A DNA stretch of 64,000 nucleotides, from contig CM038217.1 in NCBI GenBank assembly GCA_021442155.1, positions 143,899,643 through 143,963,642 on the forward strand, given 5' to 3'. The stretch comes from Cymbidium sinense (taxonomy: Eukaryota > Streptophyta > Magnoliopsida > Asparagales > Orchidaceae). Positions 46,870-59,150 of the stretch are shown piece by piece. Under the pieces are notes generated by a model. The model ran no database searches. It saw nothing but the letters and a program-made list of their open reading frames with translations, and was not told the DNA's origin. The position numbers were made by a program, and so were the translations under genes. The stretch's first letter is position 1. Each line of letters begins with the position of its first letter.

Positions 46870-47128
46870 ACAATAACAACAATAATAATAAATAAATAAA
46901 TAAATAAATAAAATGCTTTCTCTTTGATAATCAATTATGCTTCATACTTTAAAATGTATCTTCTATAGTGTTGGGTTTGAACGGATAAAGTTGAGCAGAA
47001 TTTTCTTTTCTTAAAGAGAAAACTGTGAGTGGAAGCACCAACTCGGGCAAGTATACTATGTGCGCTCACAGATGTGGCGCAGCCGCGCAGCACCAAAGGG
47101 AATATCAAACCGATTTTTTTAAGAAAAA
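46870..47128. other. Spacer after LTR 2
   Basis: It starts with an A-rich CAACAATAACAAC and (AATA)n tail (46886-46912). The rest is unrecognised. Confidence 0.4.
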
Positions 47129-47404
47129 TTATTAAGGTGTAGTCTTGATATAAAAATTATGTGATATTCAGTTAATATATAATATTTATATATTAATTAT
47201 AAACTGTTATATATTGACTATTTATATATTATTTTATATATAGATGTTATGTATTATAATAAATTAATATTATATCAATATATAATAATATATAATATTT
47301 ATCAATCAATACATAATAGTTATATATTTATTAAATATCATATGTCATTAAATTATTAAAGTTTGAATATAAAATTATATGGAGATTTCTCACCTAATAA
47401 TCTC
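47129..47404. mobile_element. AT-rich palindromic MITE-like element
   Basis: The left end AATTATTAAGGTGTAGTC pairs with the complement of the right end (GATTATTAGGTGAGAAATC). The centre is made of mirrored TATATAATA phrases. No target duplication was confirmed. Confidence 0.4.
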
Positions 47405-48058
47405 TCTTATTTCTAATTTATTTCAGATTTGAAAAAATAACACGGGGAGGACTCTAGAAAATTATATTTACAGTTCTACCCATTACTTTTGTGATTCAGC
47501 AAAGGTTAATATATATAATTACATATCAATCTAGGTTCAATATTAGATATCCAACTGTGAAAAATTGAAAGTAAATTAAATTTTTAAAGGTGATTCAAAA
47601 CGATTTGTACTTTGTGAATTTGAAAGTAAATTGAAAATATTGCTATATTGTCAAAAACGATATATCAAAGCTTCTTCATGTCAGCAGGAAAACCTCCGGC
47701 ACTAAAATTATATATGAGAGCTAAAAAGGAGTTTGCTCTCAATAGATTAGTAATTGATCATACTTAGGCGAGCACTAATCTCTAATTCATAGCTCAAGGT
47801 TTAAAAAATAAAATAAGTAATTGATAATATGGTTCATAAATATGCAATAGGAAAATAACCTCTCTCTAAATAATTCTCTTAAAAAATTAGTCATATTAAT
47901 TATTATCTTAAGGGTGACTCACATGACTTCTCCCAACTCTTATTATATCTTATAATTTGACACTCTATATTTTTTTTTTGTTATCAAACTAAGCTTTTAC
48001 TAAGCGTAGCAAAGACTTTGATTTATTATTGTTTATTTATGAGTGTTTTTTATGTGTC
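47405..48058. other. AT-rich intergenic DNA, nothing recognised
   Basis: No gene or clear repeat was seen. Confidence 0.35.
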
Positions 48059-48066
48059 TAATCAGA

Positions 48067-48233
48067 CAAGATAAGGGCGGAACCAACCTTAGTTTTGGAG
48101 AGATAAATTTATATTTTAGAACAAAAATAAAGAATTTTTTTTAATGATTAATTTAATAAATCATATAAGAGAAATTATAAAATTGAGGAGAAGAGCAATT
48201 GCCCCCTCTCAAGTGTACCCGAGTCCGCCCCTA
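48067..48233. mobile_element. 167-bp hAT-type MITE with 8-bp TSD
   Basis: Flanked by TAATCAGA at 48059-48066 and 48234-48241, a perfect 8-bp duplication. The left arm has AAGGGCGGAACCAACC and the right arm ends GAGTCCGCCCCTA, the same CAGGGGCGGA terminal type as the elements at 12840 and 25727. It also holds AATTGCCCCCTCTC near its right end. It is probably a deletion derivative mobilised by a related hAT transposase. Confidence 0.78.
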
Positions 48234-48241
48234 TAATCAGA

Positions 48242-49052
48242 CTATATCATAATTCGATCGAGCAACGAAGTGCCCAAATTTGCACATGAAATAATAGTTT
48301 TTCCCTGATGCGCATATAACGCCACTTACAAAATCATATAGAAAGAAAAAAAAAACTAAGTATTACACATGAAATAATAGTTCTCACAACAATATCTTTA
48401 ATAAATTTAAATTTATTTGAAAATAAAATGACATAATTTTTTGTTATTTAAATATAATAAAATTGATACATATTAGTTTTTTTACTCATGATTTAAATTT
48501 AGGTCAAAACATTCAAATTTAAATTTTTAATAGATGCATAAAATATTTGAGTAAGGAGCTCAATATTTTTTTTATAGGGAGCCTTGACATAATTTTTTTT
48601 TTAATTTATATCAAATATTTTTACAAAAAAAATGATCAAGCTAAAAATTTTATCACATTATTTTAACTTAAATTTATATCCAATTTAAAAAAAAAAAATT
48701 GTAATTCTAACAAAAATTACACAAATGCTAGAAATTAATTGCATCGAAAATTTGGAAGAATTTTGTGCAAAAATATTTTTGTTATATAAATTTATAGGAT
48801 CTAATTTTTTTTTGTTAATTTTATACTACATTTGTAAATAGTAGAATTTACATATATATCACATCAAATTTCTATATTTACATATCTAATACCTAAATTT
48901 TAATTTTTACATATATAATACTTTAATTTTAATATCACATCAATAATATTACTTTATTTAGTTTTTAAAAGTGAAATGTATATTTTAAATTTATAAAAGT
49001 GTTAGATAAGTAAATATCTAATTTTAGGTATAAATTTATAAATATAAAAGTG

Positions 49053-49058
<6 letters not shown>
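48242..49058. other. AT-rich upstream region of the PP2C gene
   Basis: No gene recognised. GAAATAATAGTT phrases recur at 48288 and 48370. The promoter-proximal part is occupied by the TA microsatellite that follows. Confidence 0.35.
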
Positions 49059-49150
<92 letters not shown>

Positions 49151-49155
49151 TATAT
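49059..49155. repeat. (TA)n microsatellite in the PP2C promoter
   Basis: About 48 TA units with two TG interruptions (near 49131 and 49155), ending ~80 bases before the likely TATA box of the PP2C gene. Confidence 0.95.
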
Positions 49156-49199
49156 GTAAATAAAATATGCCTAGGGACAGGGTATTTGGCCCAATGACC

Positions 49200-49513
49200 T
49201 TCCACCATGTGCGGAACGCAACGGCACGGGCGGGGATATAATAAACTGACAGCGCCGAGGCGGCTAATGGGAAATCAGGAGACCGGCGGTACGCAGAGGG
49301 AGAGGGAGAAATCGAGATCTTCTCAGCTGCTGATCCTTCTTCGGAGCTCCTTTCTGGAACCGTAATCGACAGTCTGCAATCAATTGACAGCTGTGTCATT
49401 TTCCTTGGTCTGATCTTACGATCTTTGATGATTTATTGGTTCGCGCCGCGATCTTGGGCATCGTTCTCCGCTGGGTACCTTCTAGTCGTGAGTCTCGAAT
49501 AAAGGAGGTACAG
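49200..49513 (+). promoter_or_regulatory. PP2C core promoter and 5' leader with a 24-codon uORF
   Basis: GC content rises sharply at 49200. TATAATA at 49237-49243 is the best TATA candidate. The leader holds GAGGGAGAGGGAGA and ends just before the ATG at 49514. An upstream ATG at 49428 opens a 24-codon frame that stops at 49502, 11 bases before the main start. Such uORFs can lower translation of the main frame. Whether the leader contains an intron cannot be told. Confidence 0.55.
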
Positions 49514-52500
49514 ATGGCTCGTCCTTTAATGAAGATCGTTGGCACTTTCTGCAGTCGAACCTTAGATACTTACTTCGACTGCGGCGGAGGGAGAGATGCG
49601 CTGATGTGGTGTCGGGACATAAGCCGTCACGCCACGGGGGAGTTTTCGATGGCGGTGGTGCAGGCCAACAGCCTCCTCGAAGATGCCAGCCAGGTCGAGT
49701 CCGGGACCCATGGGACATTCGTTGGCGTGTATGATGGCCATGGTGGGCCGGAGGCCGCGCGTTATGTCGCGGACAATCTTTTTCAGTTGGTTAGAAGTAA
49801 GATATTTTGAATCTATCTTTTCATGTGAAATTGGGAACTTTTGCCGATGAATTTGATTTGTAGGTCTGTTTTGTGTAAGATCTTGAGCTTGAGTTGTTCT
49901 CTGGTTTAGAAGACGGCGGTGGATGAGATTTTGCCATGCAGATATTTTGCTATTGCAGGACATTTTGAAATAAATCTTTCTGATTTATTCAGGATGAAGA
50001 TTTTACCTACCTGTTCGTGTAAGAGGCTTGTTGCGTGTCCAATGGGAGAAGCTTTTGGTCCAGTGATGATTTGATGGGGTTAGTTAGTAGATTTTGGTAT
50101 GTTAACAGTCTGGATAAAGGACGGAGAAAGAAAAGAAAGATGTGTAATGAGCATTGACTGTGGCTAGGGAGTTTTAGTGAAATGAGGCAACAATATCATT
50201 AACGTTTTTTTAATAGGAGGGATTTACTCTTTGGGCGCAGGATTGAGATCGGTAATGAACTTTAATTCTGGCTAGAGTTTTAGTGATATGAGATTACCAT
50301 ATGAAGGAAAACGTTAATTAACTCTTTGGGCCTTTCAATTAAACGTACCACTAGAAACTTGGCCAATGTTCATTAACCATCTTTGTTGCACAAATCTAAG
50401 TTTAGGAGACTAATAGGTCGATAAAGCTATTCTTGTGAGATGTGAATTGAAGATTGTTGTGGTACAACAAATCTTGTTAAAGATGAGTTGGATACTTGTC
50501 TAGCCACTTGCACAAGGAGTGAGGAGATCATAGTTCTTCCTATCTTACATGTGGGAAGGAACCATTATTTAGGCATTCCTAGGCAAGTTCCTTGTCTTGA
50601 AGCACAATGTTGTAAAGGAAGTGCTTTGATTTGATTTGAGAGATGGGTGCTAGTGCTTCATATATGAAGATGATTTAGCTCTTGATGATGATAACTTGAC
50701 ATAGGATGAAGTGTAGCATCAAGAGTTCTAGGAATAAGTATGTATACTTTGAAATAAGTTGATCAGATGTAGGTGCAAAAACTTTTGTTCTATAATACTA
50801 AATCTTGATGATAATGATGTTGAATTCAACAAAATAGAGGAGATGGAGGGCTATGTGCTTAGTGGTAGAGATTAATGCATTGCTGATGACAAAGATAGAA
50901 TAGATAGTAATGAATATTAGATTATCTCTAGACTCCACATGCTGCACTTTTTTAATTACACTCGCTTAAAGTAATCTATTTTGTTTAACTTTCAAAATCA
51001 GAATGGAATGGAACTTGCAATTTTATGATTTTTCCCAACATAATGTAAGGTGATGATTTTCTTTTTTGACTTTTCGATATCACTCCTCATACGTAATTAT
51101 AATTTACTAATAATGTATCTATTTTTTTTTTCAATTTTCCACTTAGCCTATAGTGTATTATGGTTCAAGCTTTAAGCAATCAAATCACCTGTAGTGCACT
51201 CGATGCTTTTGTAAATACCATGTATAAATAGAATAATCACATAAGAAAACTATAAAAGAGATGGGATGGTTGGAGTGTGGAGTAACTTATGCAGTACAAC
51301 ACAAGCATACAAATTATTTTAGTATTTTTCAAAGATTTTTGTAGTGATTTTAGATTGATTTTAGGACTGTTAAATCAATTTTAATTTTTAGGGTTTTATT
51401 AATTTTAAATTACCTCATGGCATTTTTAGGGATTAGCTAAACTTGATTTTAAAAGTAATTTTATTTTAAATTTTTTGTAAACACAGATATAAGTGCTTGT
51501 AATTTATAAATCCAATTATGAGTAAAATTTGAAAAATTCTCTCTTCTTTTTTCTCTCTCTTACCTCTATCTTCTTAAAATTCTTTCTACATATTATATAT
51601 TTTGTAATTCTTCAGATGCTTCTTATATCTCTTCTATAGAATTTTTCTCTCTACTCGGTAACACGTGATTACTGAGCCCTTTCCATGAAATCTTTCTCTC
51701 TTGCCATACTACACAAATATCTAGTCCATCATTGACATTCTTTCTCCTTTGAAGCTCCCAATCCTCAAATTCCAAGAATCAAGAGAGTCGAGTGGCTCTA
51801 TAGGTAAATTGAAGATCAGAATGGAGAAGAAAAAGATACAAGAATCCTTTATCAAGGGTTCATCAACAAATTGGTTCCAGTTCTATTCTTTTCTGCATAG
51901 GCAACACTGATTGGTAGTATAGTAATAAAAGAATATGTTGAAATGCATTGGTGTGCAATGGAAAGCATGCAGAAATTAGACGGAAAGCTAATATTATTGA
52001 TAATACTCAAGGAAAGAAGAAGTGGTAGGATGAATCCAGCATACCAACTTATCGGTATGGTTAACTATTTTAGAATTTCTGACAAAATGAGAAGGTCAAA
52101 GTGATATTTTTGGTTCCTTCTACTTCATTATCATCATTCTTTTTTATTTTTTATTTTGGTTATGCAGTGGTAATCTTCTCTATTGTTCAATATTTCAGTA
52201 CCAAATCTTACTTTGTTCACCTGAAATTTCTTCATTGTTATAATTCATTGCACAGAGTACTCATTACATTGATGTTTGTGGCTTGAAGGATTAATAGACG
52301 AAGAGGAGGGCATGTCAGTGGATGTTCTACACAAAGCACTTTCGGCAACAGAGGATGGCTTCCTATCAATTGTCAAGAAGAATTGGTCAAACATGCCTCT
52401 ATTAGCAACAGTTGGAGCATGCTGTTTAACTGGGTTTGTATGCGGCGGTATGCTTTATGTGGCAAATCTTGGAGATTCTCGTGCAGTGTTGGGAAGATTC

Positions 52501-54518
52501 AACATGCATGAAAGGGATGTTATGGCTGTGCAACTGTCGCAAGAACACAATGCTTGCCATGAAGCTGTTAGACAAGAACTTCGGTTATTGCATCCAAACG
52601 ATCCGAAAATTGTTGTTTTTAAAAATAGGGCTTGGCGTGTTAAGGGCATCATACAGGTTAGGACTCATTTCTTTTACTCTTTTTCTCATGTTTCAGCTAA
52701 AAAAGTTCTTTTATCTGTTATTTCATTGTGATGCTTCATAATAAGAATCTATGGATTGACAAAACTTCAGAGTTTGCAATATGCTTTTGGTTGAGATTAA
52801 AATTAAGTGATTTTTTGATCCATGCATCTACCTAAGTGCATACATGTTCAGTATAAGATGATATAAATTTGCTAATAAATATTTACATATTAGCTTTAGC
52901 CCTTCAATCATTAAACGATTTACTGATATTTTTCGTGACATGACCTGCACTAAAATAGTAAATCTTTTGGCATTTTGTATCAAATTTAATGTTTTTGACT
53001 TGTCAAGAAATATGTCATGACATGATTCAAATTGACTCCAAATTTTCATCATTCCTGACTTTGCTTTATAGTTAACTTTTTGCCCTATGATTTAATTTAT
53101 TTGTCTTTTCAAATATTGTACACTCATGATGTTTCCATTGCTTTAGTTCATTGATGTTCTTTTTTGCAGGTATCTCGATCTATAGGTGATGCATACTTGA
53201 AGAGAGCAGAATTCAATAAAGAACCTCTTATTGGAAGGTATCGTGTGTCTGAGTCATTTTCTAAGCCAATCCTATTAGCTGAGCCGTCAGTAGTGATGCA
53301 TAAGATCTGTCCACAAGATCAGTTTGTGATATTTGCTTCTGATGGCCTATGGGAGCACATAACCAACCAAGAGGCTGTGGATATGGTTCAAAACTTTCCT
53401 CGTAGTGTAAGATCTTTACTTCTGTTATACTTACATTTAAAGATTATTTTTTATGCGTTTTATGTTGACCAGAAAATGCATTATTTTTTTTTATCCTTCA
53501 ACAATAATTTCTCATACTTTGAAATTACTTTAGTGCTGCAATTTAAGTTATAAATCATGGATCTTGTCCTAAAAAATTATATTTATTTCAATCAGTTGTT
53601 TTGCAATTGCAACTTTTTAATTTATTGCATCAGATAATCTAATTCTTGTGGAATGACCGCGTTTACTTTTGAGGGAGGTTTTAGGCACTGTGGCTGGCTA
53701 ATTTTCTTTGACATCTCCACTCTTACTCCAGCAATATTTCAATATTACCATGATTGTTAGGCTGGCTGAGACAATCAGATTGTATCAATTCAGTCTTCCT
53801 TAAATAGAATTTATATGTTACAGAAACATTCTTGTTTTTTTTCTAAATTTTTTATTGAAAAGCAGACAGCATACGTACATTTTCATAGTCTTTTTATGCT
53901 TATCACACCCATTTTTTTGTCATATGTTTTTTACATTTTATCAAAGAAGAGAAACGGATCTAACAAACATATCATTCTCCATTTTATTAACCCATAACAT
54001 GCTTTTCTCAGAAAGGCATGTATGCACAACGGTGCTTCATTTATCTCGTTAAGTGGAGAATCTTTGTGCAAGTCAAAGCTGTTGATTTTGTCATATGGAT
54101 TGCGAAGAGCACATCATTATTAGCAGTAAAATGAACCTAATAAAGATCTAATTCTCTGTTTAATTCTCATACCCTGCTTTTGCTTAATACAGATCTATTA
54201 TTGAGACTTATAAAAATACGGTGAATTCCATAATTTGTACTACGTTTAAGTTAATAATCTAGGTATTAGAAAAAAGAAAATATTGATCTCAAAGTCTGAA
54301 ACTGAGCAGGGAATTGCAAGGAGGCTTATTGAAGCCGCATTGCAAGTGGCAGCAAGGAAAAGGAGATAAGGTACTCTGACCTCAAAAAAATAGAACGTGG
54401 CATCCGGAGACACTTTCATGATGATATAACTGTTATAGTATTGTTTCTTGACCACTCACTTGCGAGCAAAAGTTCTTTTACTACTGGTCCTGTGCTTTCA
54501 CTAAGAGCGGGCAAATGA
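49514..54518 (+). CDS. Protein phosphatase 2C, clade D type (four exons, apparent frameshift in the last)
   Basis: Metal-dependent Ser/Thr phosphatase. Exons: 49514-49796, 52289-52656, 53170-53406, 54310-54518, all with GT-AG junctions. The acceptor before exon 2 (GCTTGAAG|GA) is weak but keeps frame. Motifs: [11 protein letters not shown] (42-52); [19 protein letters not shown] (67-85) with metal ligand Asp74; [19 protein letters not shown] (155-163); [29 protein letters not shown] with Asp275; then the final DFHDDITV-type motif in exon 4. In exon 4 the frame starting [19 protein letters not shown] meets a TAA after 19 codons. One base later the family text continues intact ([20 protein letters not shown]) to a TGA at 54516. 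One A appears missing from the AAAA run near 54358-54361. Read through, about 365 residues, normal for the family. Clade-D phosphatases act on plasma-membrane H+-ATPase under SAUR control in Arabidopsis; the role here is inferred. Confidence 0.88.
49797..52288 (+). other. PP2C intron 1 (2.5 kb)
   Basis: Bounded by A|GTAAGA and GAAG|GA. It holds no recognised gene. The stretch 51480-51900 has pyrimidine-rich CTCTCTTCTTTTTTCTCTC text and looks like a retroelement leader or LTR fragment, which may explain the length of this intron. Confidence 0.6.
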
Positions 54519-55900
54519 GCTGTTGATAACTGAAGATATTGGTGCAGGCTAATGACTATCACCTAGATACTGCCATTCCAGCTTTTTAGAGCTACTGATG
54601 TGAATCCCTCTCGAAGTTTTTGATGGTATTCTGTGAGTAAGCTTTCATCTGGATGGCAAGTAACCAGTCGCTGAATGCTACAGGTAATAATCTTGTCAGC
54701 ACAGCTCTCAGATATAGCCTCTTATTTTCTCCAGAGTTAACTTTGTGATTCTACATTCTATCTTCTGTTCAAGTAGTAGCTTTAACTTACCATCGTGCAT
54801 GGAGATGGAATCTATTTTGACTGAAAACTTGCCTGAACCATAAACCGTGTTAGGAGAAAAAAAGAATTTTTTTTTATATGCATAGATGTTGTTAATGTCC
54901 TGTAAATATAAGTTTTGGATGTTTCAAAATGTAAGTGTTTTCATGAAATATTTTGTATTCTAGTTTTCGTTTTCTTTCTGTTCAGTGATAGCTAAAAGAA
55001 AATTTGTAGGACTCTGAGTACTCATTTCATCAGCCAGATTGTCCTGAAAGCATAGGAACTGTGTATGTTATCAAGTATCATTTCTATAGTTGGGGCGGCT
55101 TGATTTTATAAGCTGTCATTATGCCCATTGCACTATCAACATTAGTTTTATATCTTACCTAAGGCTTGATTTTTCATTCTTTAAGATATTTTTGAAGCTT
55201 ACCAGCTTCCTGACCAAATAAAGGAATGTGTTCAAAAACACAATTCCTGAAGCAATCATAAAATTTGTTATGGTTTCCTTTAATATCAAGCAATAATTTT
55301 TCTGCAATTCGATGAGATCAAACTAATCAAATAATAATCTTATAGTAAATATCTTTTGAATCAGTCGTTAAGAAATGTCCAGCAGATAAATAATATTTTT
55401 CCAATGCTTATCCCTAACAGGAGCTTAGTCAATGTGAACAATGGATCTGAATTTGATTTTTGTGTTATTTTTTCATATAGAATACTGTGATGATAATCGT
55501 CTTCGATTATGATATTTTTTTTTTCTCTTTTTCTTTGGCTATCATGATTGGCTCAATCTGAATAGCAATTCAAATTGACATCTTTCCATATATCAATCCC
55601 AAAGAAATCATTACATGAAACCATACACCTTTTATTATTAGTATTAGAAAGACTTATCTCTCTTCCTTTCAAATGCAAAAAACACAATTCCTTAAAGCAA
55701 TATCTGAATTTTGATTCCAGCAAATTATATATCAAATGAATATTTATATAAGTCCATGACATTAAAATATTTTGATTTGAATTCAAATAGCTCAAATTAA
55801 ATATTTGAAGCGTAATTAAAATTTTCATAATATTAATTAAAAAATCAAATGATTTTAGAATAGTGATTATAAACAAAGTGAGCGTATCAATGAGAGGAAT
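54519..55900. other. PP2C 3' UTR and downstream intergenic DNA
   Basis: The first several hundred bases are probably 3' UTR. No definite poly(A) signal was fixed. The minus-strand frame at 55553-55876 is AT-rich and shows no domain. Confidence 0.4.
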
Positions 55901-56051
55901 TTGATAAATTCAAGATCATTTCATTATAACATTATTAAAATACTAATGTTATAAGATTGGTGTATAATTGATTAGAGATGGAATGCTATGATATTTTGGT
56001 TAAATTTATCAAAATATCATTCTAAAATTTATAAATAGATATCTATTCCCC

Positions 56052-56075
56052 AAAAAAAAAAAAAAAAAAAAAAAA
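56052..56075. repeat. A24 homopolymer
   Basis: Uninterrupted run of adenines. Confidence 0.95.
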
Positions 56076-56089
56076 CCTAGACTTGACTT

Positions 56090-56640
56090 TTAAAGAGTTT
56101 GCAAGTATGAAGAATTATATAATCCTATTCAATGATTTGACCATCATCATCTAACTATCATTTGTTATTGTTTAACTATCATCGATTAATTATCGTCGTC
56201 TAGCCATCATCACACGAGCACCTCATCAACCAACATCTCCTGACCATTATCATTGATCGTCATCGCACGATTGTTATTGCATTACTGTCATTATTTGATC
56301 GTCATCACTCCACTTTTGACACCCGTTTGACACTGCAAATATATATCATCCAACAGACATTGCTCGACAATCATTATTTGATTGCTATCACTCTTCACCT
56401 TCTTTTAGCATTCTTTGTTATTTTGTAATTTTATCTTCCTCAATTAAAGAGAAGAGTGATTTTTCATAACCTTACATAATAGATTATTTTTACTAAGTCG
56501 GATCTCATAATTTTTTTTTTTTTTCATTTTCAGATTATTTACATAAAAATTTTGATCTCTTATAATACTTTTATGTGTCTTAAATATCTGTATAAAATTA
56601 AAATATTATATTCTATCTCTATTATCAATGATATTGTATT
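56090..56640 (+). repeat. Decayed LTR fragment
   Basis: CATCATC/CGTCATCG-rich text (56130-56330) followed by CAGATTATTTACATAAAAATTT and CTTTTATGTGTCTTAAATA mirrors the right half of the LTR family (CACC-rich segment, then the TTTTCCACGTAAAAATCC region). The left half was not recognised. It is AT-mutated throughout. Confidence 0.45.
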
Positions 56641-57782
56641 TCAGTTTTTAACCATGCTTTGGATACAGCACCCAAAATAAATTGAACAGTTACAAGCTTT
56701 CAAAATCATTAGGTGGTGGCATTTTACTTAGAGAAACCAGTCTTTGATCAGTTGAAAATACATGACAGCTGCGTAAATTGACGTGTGAAAATATAGTTTG
56801 CATGATTATTAGTTAATGCTAACCTATAGCTGACATAGACGGGCTTGTCTTGACTGCGCAATATTTAGTTATTTACTGTTATATGATAAAATATGTAATA
56901 ACTAATTTTAATTGATGTAACTGATGAAAGCATGAACTCAGTGGGCCTTTAAATTACCTATGGTTTCAAACCTCTCTATTACTGTTTTCATGTGCTGAGC
57001 TGCTCCAAAATGGCTTCCTTAACAATGTAATGACTTTATAGTCACTTTGGATAGTTAGTTTTTTTTTTTTTATATAATTTTTTTACAATTCTCATTAAAG
57101 ATATAGGGATTATAATTATGATTAGAGCTTGTAAATTTTACTTTAGTTTTTTTTTAAATTATAATTAGCTTTAAATTCAAATAGATTTGAGGTGCGTTTG
57201 AATTTCGACTGCTTTTTATTTTTTGAAATAATAAAAGTACCTTTATTTGATTATTAATTTTTTGGTTATTTTTTAAAAAAATTTGTGACGAAAAAAATAT
57301 TTTGAAAATTAAAATTGTCAGAATATGATGATTGTCAGAAAATTATTTTTTAAATTTTTTAAAAAGAAAAATATTTATAATTCACATAATAATTTTTTCA
57401 AAAAATTATTTTTTTCATAATAATTTTATAACTAATTTTTAAAAAATTATAGCATTTAGATTCTTAATTTGACCTTTGAATCATTTACTTCAATATAATA
57501 ATAATAATAATGACATTAATATAAAAAGTTAGATTTTGCTTTTAACCAATCGTTTATATATATACATATACCGACGGTTAGAAGAAGAAAAAATCAATAA
57601 AAAAGACAAAAAATTTTAAAATACCGATCAACTTTATGAACGCTAAAATATTTGCAGCTCTGCACTCCTTTTCCTTTTATTTTTCAATCCAAAACTGATG
57701 CTCAGTTTGGTGATAAAGAGTCCATTTCGGAGGGTAATTTTCAATTCTAGTTTGAACATCTTGATTTTGAAATTTGAAAGCT
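56641..57782. other. AT-rich intergenic DNA, nothing recognised
   Basis: No coding signal or repeat boundary was seen. Confidence 0.35.
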
Positions 57783-59150
57783 AAGGGCCAGCTTGAGATA
57801 ATTTTGTTTATTTTTTATATTATTTTATTAATTGTATGTTTAAGTATTATTTAAACAAATATTTAAAATTTATTTTGAATGTTTTTTTTGGATATAACTG
57901 TCATTATCAAATATATTATTGCTGCGTGCTAAAAAATCAATCGCAGTAGAATAAAAGTTTACGTTTTAGTTTTATTATAGAATTCAGCATACACACAAAT
58001 GTTTGAATAATGAATAATAAAATTTCGTAATTTTACTAAAAAACGCGAATAGGGAGAAAATCACTCAATAAAATCTTTCACTATGATCGTTTGAAGACAA
58101 AGTTTTCCGTCCGGATTATAAGATATGAGCGACAATGAGAACCTGAGAATTAAACAATAATAAATATATGGCTGTTAGTTATGCAGATTATTGTGCGATT
58201 GATGATGGTGAGAGAGTCGCCGGATGATAATTGGCGATGGTGATGACCGTCGGAAATGGCCGAAATAGTCGGCGCAGCGGCGCAACGGTATTGCGGCAGA
58301 CCCGCAGCGGTGCAGTATGATGACGGTGGTTGATGACAACGATGATCGATGGTGGTGGCCGTACGACGGCGCCGCGTAGTCACAAGAATATCGTCGCCGG
58401 TGGTAGCGGTAAGCGGCAATGGCAGTATGGCGGTGGCCAGGACGTGTCAGCGAAGATGACCGGCAACGATGGTTCGAATGACCGACGACGGTGATCGAGA
58501 TGGTCTGATAGCCGGCGGCAACGGTGAATGACAGCGCGGCAATCGGCGGCGATGTCACGGCGGTGTGATGGCGTGGTCGCCGATGATGACCAGCGATGGT
58601 GGCTGACGACAACAAGGATCGACAATGGCGTCTGATGGTGGCGGCCAACCGGTCGGCCGTCGAGTGGTATGATTATGCAGAAGGATTTTCGCTTTAGCTC
58701 ACTCTTCTTTCTTTACCCTCATGAAGAATGATAGGCTATTTATAGATTAGAGGGAGAGCGTTTCTGTGAATATATGCAAAATTCAAACCACTCTATCGGA
58801 TGACTCAAAATGATTCCCTTGATCATCTCATGTATTTTAAATATTTGAATATCCAAATGAAGTCAAAATCAAGAGATTTTGGGCTTGTTAGATCCGGCTC
58901 GTCAAGACGCTCGATTTGATTATAAACACTCCATATTTAGAAACTATTTATGGATTTAAATGATATCCCAAAGTTTCCAATGATATTTTAAGTGCTTGAC
59001 CTCGACCAATTTCGACTTAGGATCAGATTACTTTTGACATCAAGATTGACTAATGGGATTTTTAGCGTCATATCAATTATATTTTGAGTTAAAGCATAAA
59101 TAAAATAATATAAACTTTAAAAAATATAAAAAAATAAAAGTGATCTCAAA
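57783..59150. mobile_element. AT-rich MITE interrupted by a solo LTR
   Basis: The left arm CTTGAGATAATTTTGTTTAT (57790 on) and the complement of the right arm (TTTGAGATCACTTTTATTTT) form the inverted ends of the AT-rich MITE family. Its interior phrase TGTCATTATCAAATAT is cut at 57919 and resumes at 59081 after the solo LTR. The uninterrupted copy near 61160-61180 shows the expected joined text. Confidence 0.6.
57920..59075 (-). repeat. Solo LTR with perfect 5-bp TSD
   Basis: It is flanked by ATTAT at 57915-57919 and 59076-59080. The plus strand starts TGCTGCGTGCTAAAAAATCA and ends TTAGCGTCATATCA, so in LTR orientation it runs TGATATGACGC...GCACGCAGCA with TG...CA ends. It carries the family boxes, an expanded GGCGG/GGTGAT-rich block (58180-58680), a TATA box (complement of GGCTATTTATAGATT, near 58735) and the ATGAGG/CTTCAT leader. 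It is the cleanest copy and fixes the ends of this LTR family. Confidence 0.93.

Noticed and set aside
49436..49513. Longer PP2C N-terminus starting at a TTG
   Set aside because: TTG starts are not expected in a plant nuclear gene here, and the ATG at 49514 gives the usual family N-terminus length.
55553..55876. Minus-strand frame of 107 codons downstream of PP2C
   Set aside because: AT-rich, no recognisable domain, no promoter or conserved context.
58150..58648. Three overlapping minus-strand frames rich in His/Arg/Ser
   Set aside because: They lie inside the GC-rich block of a solo LTR with defined ends and TSD, so they are not genes.
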